Assembly: GCA_009746045.1 (NCBI GenBank)
Contig: RPFO01000594.1
Span: 85,001 to 149,000 of the forward strand
Length of the DNA: 64,000 nucleotides
Source: Mesostigma viride
Taxonomy: Eukaryota; Streptophyta; Mesostigmatophyceae; Mesostigmatales; Mesostigmataceae
Reading direction: 5' to 3'
The position numbers and the translations under genes were made by a program. A model generated the notes under the pieces. It saw only the letters and a list, made by a program, of their open reading frames with translations, was not told the DNA's origin and ran no database searches. Positions 12,501 to 20,909 of the stretch are shown here, piece after piece (the stretch's first letter is position 1; the number at the start of each line of letters is the position of its first letter).

Positions 12501-15500
12501 CCCTGTAACTAGGTCTTCGATAGCTAGCTCCATCCTTTCCATCCCATCCCATCCCATCCCATCCCATCCCATCCCATCCCATCCCATCCCATCCCATCCC
12601 ATCCCATCCCATCCCATCCCATCCCATCCCATCCCATCCCATCCCATCCCATCCCATCCCATCCCATCCCATCCCATCCCATCCCATCCCATCCCATCCC
12701 ATCCCATCCCATCCCATCCCATCCCATCCCATCCCATCCCATCCCATCCCATCCCACTTTACTGTACTGAGGACTTATGCTCACGTAACGCTGTTATGTG
12801 TTAATTAATTGATTACTACTAATTAAACTAATTAATTAGTTAATCTTGGTCCGGGTTCATGTCGGAAATAGCCAAACATGTACTTAGCTCACCCTCGCAA
12901 GGCGATCAGTCGATCACTGTACGTGATGACGAGAGCATTACACAATCATCATTACGTGTACTTTGCCTATAACTTGGTCATTTCCTAAGATTTTGCACCG
13001 TCCTAAGATTTTTTCCCTATACTTAATCCTTTTCCTACGAGCTTTGCACCCTTCAACTTTGGAGGCACCGTGCGGCATCACCAGTGTACCTATGGCAAGG
13101 TGGGGGGGTGATTGATACTGCAGATACTGCAGTACTGTAGTTCAGAAAAGGCGACAGCAGGAGGCAGGTGGTTGATCACACGTGTGCGGAAATGTGATAC
13201 CAGATTTCACACGTCAGGCTGTTCGGAGTTTTCAACAGCTGAACACACGTGACATGCCGTTCTGCGAGGTCACTGTGCTGTTCCCACATGTAGTGGCGTG
13301 TTGCGCTGCCTGTTGGCTTACACTTATCATGCGCATCCCCCGCTTCCCCCCCCCCCCTGCCATGGACCCTTCCACCCCCCAGCTGTCAGCAATGTGCATT
13401 TGGTGGCATATGAGCAGATTTCTTTTGCTGGCTGCCTGATGCTGCCATGTCAGGCGGCTCTCCATTCCGAGTAGCACCGGCCTCCATCCCCTCTCCATGG
13501 AAGCGTGTCCTCCCCCCCCCCCCCCCTCCCCCCATTGTGTTCCACATGCTCATCCACCGCCGCCCTCTGCACGCGCCACGCCGGCCATTAATATATCTCC
13601 CCCCCTTGCGTGCCGCACTGGCCCTGCCGACCATCAGTTTCTAAAGGAGAACAACCCAGCCATCACGATCGGGCTGTCGGACCCGATGGGCTCATCGCTG
13701 TACAACCATTTCGAGAATGGGGCGCTCTGGGCGGAGGGTGACACAGTAAGTGGTTATGTTCAAACTGCGGCAGCAAGGTGCGGCAGAAGGTGGCTGTCAG
13801 CAGCAGGCATCTGCATCAAATGGTTGTGGGCAGCAGAAATGTATTTGCAGCGAAAGGCACTTGCAGCAAAAAGAACCTGCAGCAGAAGCCGTTTGCAGCA
13901 AAAGGCATTTGCAGCAAAAGTGGACGTGATGGAGGCCGTAGGGTCAGGGCCTCCCTCTTGGTGTGTTATGCAAAGCTTAGGTTTGGTAAACCAGGCCATG
14001 TGCTCACACGTTGTGGACCATTAGTGCTCAGAAACTTGCTCGCAAATATGCTCACATAAACGAAACGCAGCGACGAGCATTGAGGTTGGCTGCGCCTCAT
14101 TCGTGCTTGCTCTACCTGGTCAAGGTTTGCGCTGGGACTTAATGCTGGCAGTCGGGACTCAGGTTTCGAGCAAGCACTTAACACCTTTTTTTGGCACGGG
14201 GACATAAATATATACTACGAGTAGTATTGGCTGAAGTTTCCACGGATGTTCGTGCTCCCAATTTCTGCTTGCCCTTTCTACTGGCCCTTGAAGGCGCTGC
14301 CCCTTTGTACTTGCTGCCCCGGTCTCGGCTGCCCTTGTACTAGTCCATAGGATCGCGGTTCGTGCAACTGGACTTGACGCTTCACCTGTGAGGATCAATG
14401 CTCCGTGGACCCTCAATGCTTTCGCAATCCAACCCCCTTTGCAAAGCCCAAGGTTGCTTCGCAAAGCCGCAGCTGTCACATGTTCCATGGCATTGGACTT
14501 GATATTCCTATAATTATCTGTGTATTCGCGGTCGTGCCCCCCCTTGTTGGCTGCCCCGTGTGTGCTTGTGCGGCGACCCCATGGCGCATTCATCGCGGTC
14601 GCGCCCCCCCTTGTTGGCTGCCCCGCGTGTGCTTGTGCGGCGACCCCATGGCGCATTCATCGCGGTCGCGCCCCCCCTTGTTGGCTGCCCCGCGTGTGCT
14701 TGTGCGGCGACCCCATGGCGCATTCACCGCGGTCGTGCCCCCCTGTGTTTGCTGCCCCTCAGCTGACCGAGGGCATCGGCCAGAGCCGCATCACCGGCAA
14801 CCTGGCAGGGTGGGGGGAGCCCGCACGCGACGGCGGAATCGTGGACTTCCAGTGCCGCGTGACGGATGCCGAAGCCATGCACGTGCTGCTGGGGCTGCTG
14901 CAGGAGGAAGGGCTGGTGCTGGGCACTTCGACTGGCATCAATGTTGCAGGTGGGCGCTGGTGTGGACATCCCTCCTCTTTGCCTTGGTGCGTGCGTGGGC
15001 GTGGGCGTGGGCGTGGGCGTGGGCGTGGGCGTGGGCGTGGGCGTGGGCGTGGGCGTGGGCGTGGGCGTGGGCGTGGGCGTGGACGTGGGCGTGGGCGTGG
15101 GCGTGGGCGTGGGCGTGGGCGTGGGCGTGGGCGTGGGCGTGCGCGTGCGCGTGGGCGTGGGCGTGGGCGTGGGCGTGGGCGTGGGCGTGGGCGTGGGCGT
15201 GGGCGTGGGCGTGGGCGTGGGCGTGGGCGTGGGCGTGGGCGTGGGCGTGGGCGTAAGGGTGGGCGTGGGCGTGGGGGTGGGCGTGGGCGTGCGCGTGCGC
15301 GTGCGCGTGCGCGTGGGCGTGGGCGTGGGCGTGGGCGTGGGGTGGGCGTGGGCGTGGGCGTGGGGTGGGCGTGGGCGTGGGCGTGGGCGTGGGCGTGGGC
15401 GTGGGCGTGGGCGTGGGCGTGGGCGTGGGCGTGGGCGTGGGCGTGGGCGTGGGCGTGGGCGTGGGCGTGGGCGTGGGCGTGGGCGTGGGCGTGGGCGTGG

Positions 15501-16041
15501 GCGTGGGCGTGGGCGTGGGCGTGGGCGTGGGCGTGGGCGTGGGCGTGGGCGTGGGCGTGGGCGTGGGCGTGGGCGTGGGCGTGGGCGTGGGCGTGGGTGT
15601 GGGCGTGCGCGTGCGCGTGCGCGTGGGCGTGGGCGTGGGCGTGGGCGTGGGCGTGCGCGTGCGCGTGCGCGTGCGCGTGCGCGTGGGCGTGGGCGTGGGC
15701 GTGGGCGTGGGCGTGGGCGTGGGCGTGCGCGTGCGCGTGCGCGTGCGCGTGCGCGTGCGCGTGCGCGTGCGCGTGCGCGTGCGCGTGCGCGTGCGCGTGC
15801 GCGTGGGCGTGGGCGTGGGCGTGGGCGTGGGCGTGGGCGTGGGCGTGGGCGTGGGCGTGGGCGTGGGCGTGGGCGTGGGCGTGGGCGTGGGCGTGGGCGT
15901 GGGCGTGGGCGTGGGCGTGGGCGTGGGCGTGGGCGTGCGTGTGGGCGTGCGCGTGCGCGTGCGCGTGGGCGCGGGCGCGGGCGCGTGGGCGTGGGCGTGC
16001 GCGTGGGCGTGGGCGTGGGCGTGGGCGCGGGTGTGTACGCT

Positions 16042-16134
<93 letters not shown>

Positions 16135-17116
16135 GGCTGAGATATGAAAACATGAAACGTATTTTACATCCTCAAGGAAGCAAGGGGGCTCTCTTGTCGG
16201 TTGCATGGGAGCACCTTGTGTGGTCGCCCTGCTGTCTCTGGCGATAAATGCCCCACACTCTGAAACCTTGATGTTTCACTGTGTCTGTCGCCCTCTCTCC
16301 TTCGTGGAGCGGCATCAGGGCAGATGGCAGATGCATATAAGGGGGATGTCTGATGGCATTTATGCGCATTACATGCGGCATTGCACCCCCCGTGACCCAG
16401 TCATGGGGTTTCTTTAATTTGGTTAAATATAGTATGTGGCAAGCGCGGTGCCTGTGAACGCAACGAGCTGGTACATACGGACATCCCACGAATCTGGTCA
16501 TGCTGAGCAGGCATGATTGTGGATTTCATTGAAGCACGTGCGGTCACACGGATGCGCTTGCCTGTAAAAAGTAATAACTGGGTACCTGTAACCTTCCTGT
16601 AAAAAGTGCGCTTGCCTGTAAAAAGTGTTTATAGTCGCAAAAGGATTAGGGCGAGCGCAAGGCAATTCGAATTGCTTTCTTATCTTTGGCTTCCCCGTTT
16701 GCCAGTTAGCTTGTCTCTCCTAAGAGTCTTACCTCCTATTCATGTTTGCCTATCCATGTTTTCCTTATCTCCTTCATTTTAGCATATTCATGCAAACTAA
16801 AAGTTTTTTTTTACTAGGCTGAATGAGCTAATGCTTTGCCTATCATGGTTGGGTTCCTCTCAATCCCCTCCCATGTATTAATAATTCCCCTCCCATGTGC
16901 ACATCGCTGGCAGGTGCTATCAAGCTGGCGAAACACCTTGGCCCCGGTCACACCATCGTCACGAATCTCTGTGACTATGGCACCCGCTACCAAGGCAAGC
17001 TTTACAACCCTGAGTTCTTGAAGAGTCTGGGGCTTCCGTATCCAGAATGGCTGGACACAAGCAAGCCACCACGTATATCTGTCCCTGATGTAACCGTGCC
17101 TGTCCCTCCATCATAA
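3444..17116 (+). CDS. Cysteine synthase (O-acetylserine sulfhydrylase family), 11 recognised exons, start exon missing
   Basis: PLP-dependent beta-replacement enzyme that makes cysteine from O-acetylserine and sulfide. Exons: 3444-3512, 4425-4484, 6201-6341, 7582-7626, 8594-8668, 9654-9686, 10910-10952, 12040-12128, 13638-13745, 14763-14949, 16914-17116. Together they are 1053 nt, or 350 residues plus TAA, with no frame break. Every recognised exon end abuts GT and every start follows AG. Residues 1-6 are the family opening IGNTPL. Lys34 in GGSVKDR is the expected Schiff-base lysine. Residues 60-66 (GTGGNTG) form the substrate loop, 175-180 (GTGGTL) the PLP phosphate loop, and GTSTGIN the C-terminal serine loop. 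The C-terminal extension ([17 protein letters not shown]) resembles the bacterial/fungal mitochondrial-type subgroup. The upstream exon giving the start and any targeting peptide was not found. The family assignment is firm; exact subgroup and compartment are inference. Confidence 0.93.
3838..3915. repeat. Tandem repeat, about 28 bp unit, 3-4 copies
   Basis: The units contain tttcttatagtagtgtac, followed by a copy with ctcatagtagtatg. They lie in the intron 3513-4424. Confidence 0.75.
4220..4352. repeat. Tandem repeat, 29 bp unit, 4 copies, next to an acceptor
   Basis: The unit begins gcctgctgttgctgctgcct and differs only in its last few bases. It lies about 70 bases upstream of the acceptor at 4423-4424 and gives proline-free, Cys/Leu-rich spurious frames. 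Confidence 0.85.
4425..4484 (+). CDS. Cysteine synthase exon 2 (PLP lysine)
   Basis: Twenty codons from AEFLNPGG to YIIQ, with the catalytic Lys in GGSVKDR. Acceptor ccacag, donor GTTAGC. It joins exon 1 in phase 0 to give the expected family order. Confidence 0.93.
4472..4668 (+). repeat. Decayed tandem copies of the exon 2 donor region
   Basis: The donor neighbourhood caggttagca recurs at about 4593 as tcaggttagca. The segment gggcctggaacc follows at about 4531 and 4636, giving a unit of roughly 105 bp. A further tcaggtgggcc lies near 4525. These look like duplications that started at the splice donor. Confidence 0.6.
5414..5660. repeat. Tandem repeat, about 26 bp unit, about 9 copies
   Basis: The units read roughly agaggcctactactatgata with variants, each holding an aggcct core. 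They fill the middle of the intron 4485-6200. Confidence 0.85.
5861..5876. repeat. Homopolymer G run
   Basis: An uninterrupted run of about 16 G within the intron 4485-6200. It is prone to sequencing length error. Confidence 0.85.
6201..6341 (+). CDS. Cysteine synthase exon 3 (substrate loop)
   Basis: Forty-seven codons from [12 protein letters not shown] to PETQSQ. It contains EGTGGNTG, the equivalent of the asparagine/threonine substrate-binding loop. Acceptor ggccag, donor GTGAGG, phase 0. Confidence 0.94.
6575..6665. repeat. Short dispersed repeat accatatgggg
   Basis: The motif tccaccatatggggc/t occurs three times (about 6576, 6618 and 6637) within the intron 6342-7581. No gene is seen in this intron. 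Confidence 0.6.
7316..7445 (+). pseudogene. Two decayed copies of cysteine synthase exon 4 inside the preceding intron
   Basis: The real exon 4 begins after ccgcacag with GACAAGAAGGACATGCTGCG. The same acceptor and exon start, one base different, is at 7316-7350 but soon reaches an in-frame TAG. A second, shorter remnant (cgcacaaggacatgctgcgc) lies at 7424-7443. Both precede the intact exon by 140-260 bases, so the simplest reading is tandem exon duplication followed by decay. Confidence 0.75.
7488..7558 (+). mobile_element. LINE2 3'-end/tail remnant
   Basis: The last bases of the LINE2 family (cgcagtcacgtgtct) are followed by an (ATTA/ATTT)n tail. This matches the 3' end seen on the minus strand at 20910-20945. 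Only the terminal bases are present, as expected for an extremely 5'-truncated insertion. Confidence 0.65.
7582..7626 (+). CDS. Cysteine synthase exon 4
   Basis: Fifteen codons, [15 protein letters not shown], with acceptor gcacag and donor GTGGGT, phase 0. It directly continues PETQSQ of exon 3, matching the family. Confidence 0.93.
8223..8333 (+). mobile_element. Truncated retrotransposon 3' end (family 3) with 16-bp target duplication
   Basis: A 79-bp insert (8239-8317) ending in (AATT)n is flanked by exact copies of ATCTTCCGCATGCTCC at 8223-8238 and 8318-8333. The insert contains ctcagggctatgtgttgcat and a short tail, like the longer copies at 61199-61480 and 63225-63507. A long direct flanking repeat and an A/T-rich tail are the signature of target-primed reverse transcription. 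Confidence 0.8.
8594..8668 (+). CDS. Cysteine synthase exon 5
   Basis: Twenty-five codons from [12 protein letters not shown] to LAEELAK. Acceptor gtgcag, donor GTAGGC, phase 0. Confidence 0.93.
8717..9235 (+). pseudogene. Series of decaying tandem copies of exon 5 with its splice donor
   Basis: After the intact exon, its second half plus donor recurs. Copy 2 at 8717-8780 retains atcaagtactcggggcgcct, then gaggtaggctgcatg. Copy 3 (8813-8872) has donor-equivalent gataggc. Shorter remnants are near 8918, 9021, 9124 and 9199, each built on ggcagag(g/a)agttggcc(a/g)a. Spacing of the first three is about 97-100 bp, and decay increases with distance. The copies lie inside the intron 8669-9653, and splicing to exon 6 skips them. 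Confidence 0.8.
9654..9686 (+). CDS. Cysteine synthase exon 6 (micro-exon)
   Basis: Only 33 nt, encoding [11 protein letters not shown] between acceptor ctgcag and donor GTACAG. It supplies the conserved W-x-N-Q that must precede FDNTAN of the next exon. Both joins are phase 0. Confidence 0.9.
10444..10753. repeat. (CCCT)n tetranucleotide microsatellite, about 310 bp
   Basis: A near-perfect (TCCC) array with a few single-base interruptions, inside the intron 9687-10909. The plus strand is pure pyrimidine and the minus strand is (GGGA)n, giving both triplex and G-quadruplex potential. The long Pro/Ser and Glu/Gly frames through it are not genes. Confidence 0.97.
10910..10952 (+). CDS. Cysteine synthase exon 7
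   Basis: Forty-three nt encoding [14 protein letters not shown] plus one base of a split Gly codon. Acceptor gcacag, donor GTACGT, phase 1. The split codon is completed by the first two bases of exon 8. Confidence 0.92.
11020..11175. repeat. T-rich polypyrimidine stretch
   Basis: A degenerate ttttctttt(c) stretch in the intron 10953-12039. No gene is seen. Confidence 0.6.
11252..11312 (+). repeat. 15-bp repeat containing a splice-donor-like motif
   Basis: The unit gtaagtgtgtcatcg/ttg is repeated about four times. Each copy holds GTAAGTG, an excellent 5' splice-site consensus, yet the positions lie deep in the intron. Confidence 0.7.
12040..12128 (+). CDS. Cysteine synthase exon 8 (PLP phosphate loop)
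   Basis: Eighty-nine nt completing the split Gly and encoding [14 protein letters not shown] through LAGVGK. The stretch [11 protein letters not shown] is the glycine-rich loop that holds the PLP phosphate. Acceptor cagcag, donor GTAAGA. Confidence 0.94.
12130..12300. repeat. Degenerate (TTGCT/TTGCTCGC)n low-complexity stretch
   Basis: Repeated ttgctta, ttgctcgc and ttctttgct words directly after the exon 8 donor. Non-coding. Confidence 0.6.
12445..12838 (+). mobile_element. LINE2 3' end, plus-strand copy C, hosting a microsatellite
   Basis: The left part, from gtgaccgag to ccctgtaactag, matches the LINE2 3' region found in minus orientation at 17365-17420 and 21030-21085. The right part, from actgaggacttatgctcacg to the (ATTA)n tail, matches the terminal 60 bases of LINE2. 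In the other copies the two parts are separated by about 40 bases containing ccattccatccc; here that spot has expanded into (ATCCC)43. Confidence 0.8.
12541..12755. repeat. (ATCCC)43 pentanucleotide microsatellite
   Basis: Forty-three perfect ATCCC units in the intron 12129-13637. It begins exactly where related LINE2 copies have the non-repetitive ccattccatccc. The Met-Gly-Trp-Asp and Ile-Pro-Ser-His frames through it are not genes. Confidence 0.98.
13638..13745 (+). CDS. Cysteine synthase exon 9
   Basis: Thirty-six codons from [16 protein letters not shown] to ALWAEGDT. Acceptor catcag, donor GTAAGT, phase 0 on both sides. Confidence 0.93.
13838..13925. repeat. Degenerate 15-bp tandem repeat
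   Basis: Variants of ttgcagcaaaaggca repeated about six times in the intron 13746-14762. Confidence 0.65.
14528..14757. repeat. Tandem repeat, 67 bp unit, about 3.5 copies, ending at an acceptor
   Basis: The unit beginning gcggtcg(t/c)gccccccc recurs at about 14528, 14595, 14662 and 14729. The last copy runs into cccctcag, the acceptor of exon 10. The repeated gctgcccc words are degenerate copies of the acceptor tract. Confidence 0.85.
14763..14949 (+). CDS. Cysteine synthase exon 10 (serine loop)
   Basis: 187 nt encoding [14 protein letters not shown] through GTSTGINVA, plus one base of a split Gly. Acceptor cctcag, donor GTGGGC, phase 1. The donor motif is identical to the unit of the array that starts 46 bases downstream. 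Confidence 0.94.
14996..16030. repeat. (GTGGGC)n / (GTGCGC)n minisatellite, about 170 units
   Basis: About 1.03 kb of GTGGGC with interspersed runs of GTGCGC (for example about 15723-15804), in the intron 14950-16913. GGGCGT repeated in register fits strong G-quadruplex potential on the sense strand. Long Gly/Arg, Val/Gly, Ala/Trp and Pro/Thr frames cross it on both strands; none is a gene. Confidence 0.97.
16044..16131. repeat. (GT)n followed by (GA)n
   Basis: About 38 bases of alternating GT, then about 50 bases of alternating GA. They are contiguous with the hexanucleotide array. Confidence 0.95.
16914..17116 (+). CDS. Cysteine synthase last exon
   Basis: Two bases complete the split Gly, then [15 protein letters not shown] through [17 protein letters not shown] and [10 protein letters not shown], ending with TAA at 17114-17116. 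Acceptor ctggcag. The 3' UTR probably occupies the following 100 bases; a LINE2 end begins near 17222. Confidence 0.94.
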
Positions 17117-17324
17117 GGTAATCGATTGGAGATCAACCTTGCAGTTTTAAGCCTTTAAACGGCTGTTTATATAACTTTTTTTGTGGTGTGGCTTGAGGAG
17201 GATGAGCCGTAATCAATTACTTAATTTATTGATAGACACGTGACTGCGTCACGCGTGAGCATAAGTCCTCAGTGGGAGGGGAACATGGGATGGAATGGAT
17301 GGTGTAAGCTATCTAGGTTCGCAG

Positions 17325-17363
17325 TCACCTGTCTATTAATGAATTAATTCATTCATTAATAAA
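17325..17363 (+). mobile_element. Tail-only LINE2-like insertion within copy A
   Basis: The words gcagtcacctgtct followed by (ATTA)n appear in plus orientation inside the minus-oriented copy A. They are absent from copy B at the equivalent place. Confidence 0.5.
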
Positions 17364-17823
17364 TCTAGCTCCTAGTTACAGGGTTGTGGGCACCACGGCC
17401 CGAATCGCTATGAATGCCATACGCGGTCACACGCGGAGCCCCCACAGACTTGGGGGTGGTCTCCTTCATCACTACTTGCCATCTATCCTTGTGTACCATC
17501 TGCCTCCATATTGCAGACAAACCAGGAGGCTGCCCGGGTGCGAGCCCGTCACGTCTAGTGTAGCACATGTCCATGCCGAGTCTATCACAAAAAGTCCACG
17601 GGTGGCGGCCCTGCCGCGCGCGGCCTGGGGCACGCCAGGTGAGGACATAACGACCGGGCTGGGCGGGCTTGGTGCCAGCTAGTCTATCTGATGTGTCTAC
17701 CTGATCTGTGCGGGCCAGGTGCCCGGCTAGGCCCAGGCGCCTGTGCCTAATAATGTGGGAAACATACGGGGCAAATCAGCTACGTACAAATCCTCATTAC
17801 TAATGTGCAAACCGAAGGGGATG

Positions 17824-17827
17824 TTAA
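17824..17827. other. TTAA target duplication, left
   Basis: Left copy of the 4-bp target of the piggyBac-type element. The right copy is at 19527-19530. Confidence 0.9.
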
Positions 17828-19526
17828 CCCCTCATTGGTCTTGCAGCCGATTTTCCGCCAAAAATCGACTTGCAGCCGATGCATCGGCTGCTCCGCGGGG
17901 GACCAAATTGCGCGAAAACTATTGAGAATTAGGAAACGTTTAGCTGAGAAGATCGAAAGTTTATAATTTTCCTCACAGCATGGTACTAGGGTTCGCATAC
18001 TTCTGACAAAGTTATAGAGGTGTTCTGGCCGGTCAAAGTACAAGGGGTCAGGGTACTTTTTCACGTAAAACGTGCATTCCGGAAAACGACGACCTGGCCA
18101 TGGCGGCTTGCGCCCACGCATGGCATTTACGTTTGCGTTCGAATTTTCTGGCCAAACTTAGGAAATTGATTTTATACGTCCTAAAGATGCTACAGGCCAA
18201 TTTTTGGTTCGCGGGAATGCCATTTGATTGGTGTCGGCAGCGTTCTTGCTGGAAAAAACTGCGATCAGGCCGGACGATAGAAACGTTGACAGCAATACCT
18301 TTACGGCGTATGTTAAAGGATATATTGGTTTCTTTGTACTTATTATGATACATAGTAGTCATAAACGTGCAAGGGTGGCAAGAAATCGCCGAATCTAGCG
18401 ACCATGCTGCACAACTTTGGTGTGCCAAAATGCGCCATTTTGCGGCCACCGCCTGGGCCAAGGTAACGCCATCCATGCCTGGTAAAGCTTCAGCATCGTT
18501 TTACTATCGATGTTTGACATTTATATATACGTTCTAGCTTGTGTAGCACATTCTTTTTGCATTATTCATGCTCTTTCTTGACCCTGGCCTGGCCCCTTTC
18601 TAAAACACCCTTCTTAGATGCTTCCCTCAGTCAGTTGACCTGCCACAGTGTGATGGTGATAAGTTTTAGATGCTGTATGGGTTTGAGTACTTCCATATAT
18701 GTTTGTTATACATTTCCCATACACATATTGCATGATTGTGAGGCAGTTGGCTGGTCTCTGTGGCATCATCAAGCACGTAACTGGTGAGTAAAAGCTTCCC
18801 ATTGACAGCATGTGCCACCAGGTGTGCTGGCCATCACCTGGCAAGCTATAGCAGCTTAGGCCTAGTTTATCCTTGCTAGGGCAGGCTGAAATAGGCTCAA
18901 CGTCACTAGTTTGTTGGTGGCTGCCTCCTATAATGTATGCCTTGCGTAGGGTATCCGTACCACGTTACCTACGTGCATGGACAAGGTGGCACCTGCACAT
19001 AGGTGCCATGTAAGAGCAGTGTGATGATGCAGTTATGTTTCCCCATCATTGTGGAAGGGAAATGTATTGTATGGCATGGTTGGGGGCCATATTAGTAGGT
19101 ATTAGTAGGTAGTATGCCCACCCCTACCCCCTTGGTTGCTTTTTACCAACGGTACCCCTATGGGCTGTACTGGGTGTAACTGCTGGTATACCCACCCAAA
19201 TGATAACCCCAATGGCTCAAACTGTTCAGCAACTAATTGTTTATCATCCCTGAAGTGGTAGGTGCCTAGGTCTTATAACATAATTCAAAATGCACAATCT
19301 ACCAAAAATGAAAACGCGCGTCTCGACCCCCCTAACTTTGGCGGTAGTTTTCTATGGCCTACCCTGCAGATATGTTAGGTTGTGATAGCTCACCCCGAAG
19401 GGCAACTCATGGACATGCTTGACCCCCAAGGACAGCCCTTGGATGTTGGTAGGTTGGGTGTGGGGTGGTTTGCAAATTTAGCATTTTGCAGCCGATTTTT
19501 CGGCTTTAAATGGGACCAATGAGGGG
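17828..19526. mobile_element. Non-autonomous piggyBac-type DNA transposon, 1699 bp
   Basis: Perfect 13-bp terminal inverted repeats CCCCTCATTGGTC (17828-17840) and GACCAATGAGGGG (19514-19526) are flanked by TTAA on both sides (17824-17827, 19527-19530). The paralogous LINE2 copy B has the same neighbouring sequence at 21470-21485 with a single TTAA and no insert, a preserved empty site. CCC ends and TTAA duplication define the piggyBac class. Internal frames are short (longest 142 codons) and show no DDD transposase motifs, so mobility would need another element. A perfect 20-bp palindrome lies at 17872-17891. Confidence 0.9.
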
Positions 19527-19530
19527 TTAA
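19527..19530. other. TTAA target duplication, right
   Basis: Right copy of the 4-bp target. The undisturbed single copy is in LINE2 copy B, in gggatgttaagggcc. Confidence 0.9.
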
Positions 19531-20094
19531 GGGCCTTGCGCAGCATCTTGGTGACGTTGCCGTCGAGTCGTTGCTCCAGCTCCTGCGTCAGTGTCCAGGT
19601 CCCAGCGCCGTAGGTCAGGATTGTCAGAATGACGACCTTGAAGAGGTCAGGCTTGACGATCCCGGGTAGGGCGGGGTTGCTCCACCAGCGGCGGTGGTCA
19701 TGGAGTTACGCCCACGCCATGCCGATCGATCGTGTCATCAGGTCGTCCTCGCAGTCAGGAAGCCAACTGCCGAGCAGCTTGAAGCGGCCTGAAGTAGGGT
19801 AGGTGACCTCGGTGTGGTCTTAGAGGCAGAGTGTGGGTGGGGGCCCTGCCATGCCGAGAGCCAGGGCCTCCGTTTTAATTGGGGCTGATTTCTAGACGAA
19901 CTGCCCGAGCCTCGAGCGCCACTGTCAGTCCAGCCAAAGTTGGGCAGACTCCGGCTTCTCGATGAGCGTGATGTCGTCGGCATAAATGAGGTCAGCTAGT
20001 AAATTCTGCTTGTTAGTCGGCCCCCCTTCTCCAAGCTCGGTCATGATCGATCACTAGGCCAGGGGCACGGCCTGCAACGTAGACGGGGCGGCCC

Positions 20095-20440
20095 CATCCG
20101 CGTCCTCGCACTTGATGGTGGAGAGGGGAAAGACCGACCGAACCATGGCACACACCACCCGGAGGAGAGCGGTATGGAGATAGAGGAACCAGTTCTGGTT
20201 CTGCTGGCCACCCATGCACGCGATGTAGTGCGTCCCAGTGGTATCGAGAGCAAGCCCGCAGCTGCCGCAGGACGCACCTGCCGTGATGAGAGGTTGCGGG
20301 GCAAATAGCTGGTGGCGGAGAGCGATGGCATAAAGGGCCGGCACCAGCGTGAACAGAGGGCTCATGGGGAGGGCGCGCAGGGATGCGGCCCCCACGCTCC
20401 CCTCAAGGGAAACGGAAGTGAAGCCAAGCCTTCCCCTGAT
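20095..20440 (-). pseudogene. LINE1 C-terminal (CCHC / restriction-like endonuclease) fragment
   Basis: Minus-strand frame matching the LINE1 ORF2 C-terminal region at 58850-59160. Shared words include LRHQLFAPQPL, CGSCG, THYIACMGGQQNQNW and EDADGAA. It carries the Cys-Cys-His-Cys cluster, then joins abruptly to LINE2 sequence near 20094 before the endonuclease active site. It is thus a truncated remnant. Confidence 0.75.
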
Positions 20441-20447
20441 CGTTCAA

Positions 20448-20909
20448 TATATGACGCTATTGGCGAGAAACTGGACTACCGTAGCAGAAATGTACATTTT
20501 GGCGAATTATTTAATTTTTGGCCCAAAATGAATCAGATTCCGACAGATTTTTACCCCTATCTTCCATTTTTGGACCGTGGTTTGGCATTGTAAGGGCAGA
20601 TCCTGACTGCCCTCGCCGAGATCTATCGATTGCGCTACTTAAACTTGAGATCAGGCCCCCCCACCTCCTACTTGCCATTCTCGACTTTGTCTTACTTGGT
20701 GTAAGAGAATGACGTAAGAGCCATTTTTGCCAGTCTCGTAACAAGACTATCACCTGGTCCGAAAAACCGACCTTCGACTACCCGAGGGCAGATTTGGAAT
20801 TCCCTTTGAGAGATCTGTCGATTGCACTAGTCAAATTTAATTTTGGGGTTGATCTACCGGAGACCCAGTTTCTATGTGTAGTCCAGTTTCTCGCCAATAG
20901 CGTCATATA
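20448..20909. mobile_element. MITE with 32-bp perfect inverted ends
   Basis: The ends at 20448-20479 and 20878-20909 are perfect inverted repeats beginning TATATGACGCTATTGGCGAG. If the outer TA is the target duplication, the element is 20450-20907 (458 bp). No transposase is encoded. It separates LINE1 sequence on the left from the LINE2 copy B tail on the right. Confidence 0.82.

Larger units (their letters stand above)
17222..20094 (-). mobile_element. LINE2 copy A (3' half, interrupted by a piggyBac-type element)
   Basis: Minus-strand 3' part of a LINE, in two pieces, 17222-17823 and 19531-20094. The right piece encodes decayed RT with a recognisable LIYADDI (catalytic YADD) near 19975 and the thumb region. 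The left piece is 3' UTR ending in (ATTA/ATTG)n near 17222. It is collinear with copy B (20910-22335) at high identity, apart from a 39-base AT-rich tail inserted at about 17325-17363. The reading frame is broken in several places. Confidence 0.8.

Noticed and set aside
12541-12755. Interstitial telomeric repeat
   Set aside because: The unit CCCAT does not match common algal, plant, animal or protist telomere units, and its LINE2 origin explains it.
12403-12804. Met-Gly-Trp-Asp repeat protein
   Set aside because: Read-through of (ATCCC)43 within a LINE2 3' end.
14520-16247. Open frames of 240-575 codons on both strands across the GTGGGC array
   Set aside because: They are hexanucleotide repeat read-through (Ala-Trp, Gly-Arg, Val-Gly, Pro-Thr, His-Ala). 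Every frame is open because the unit lacks stops.
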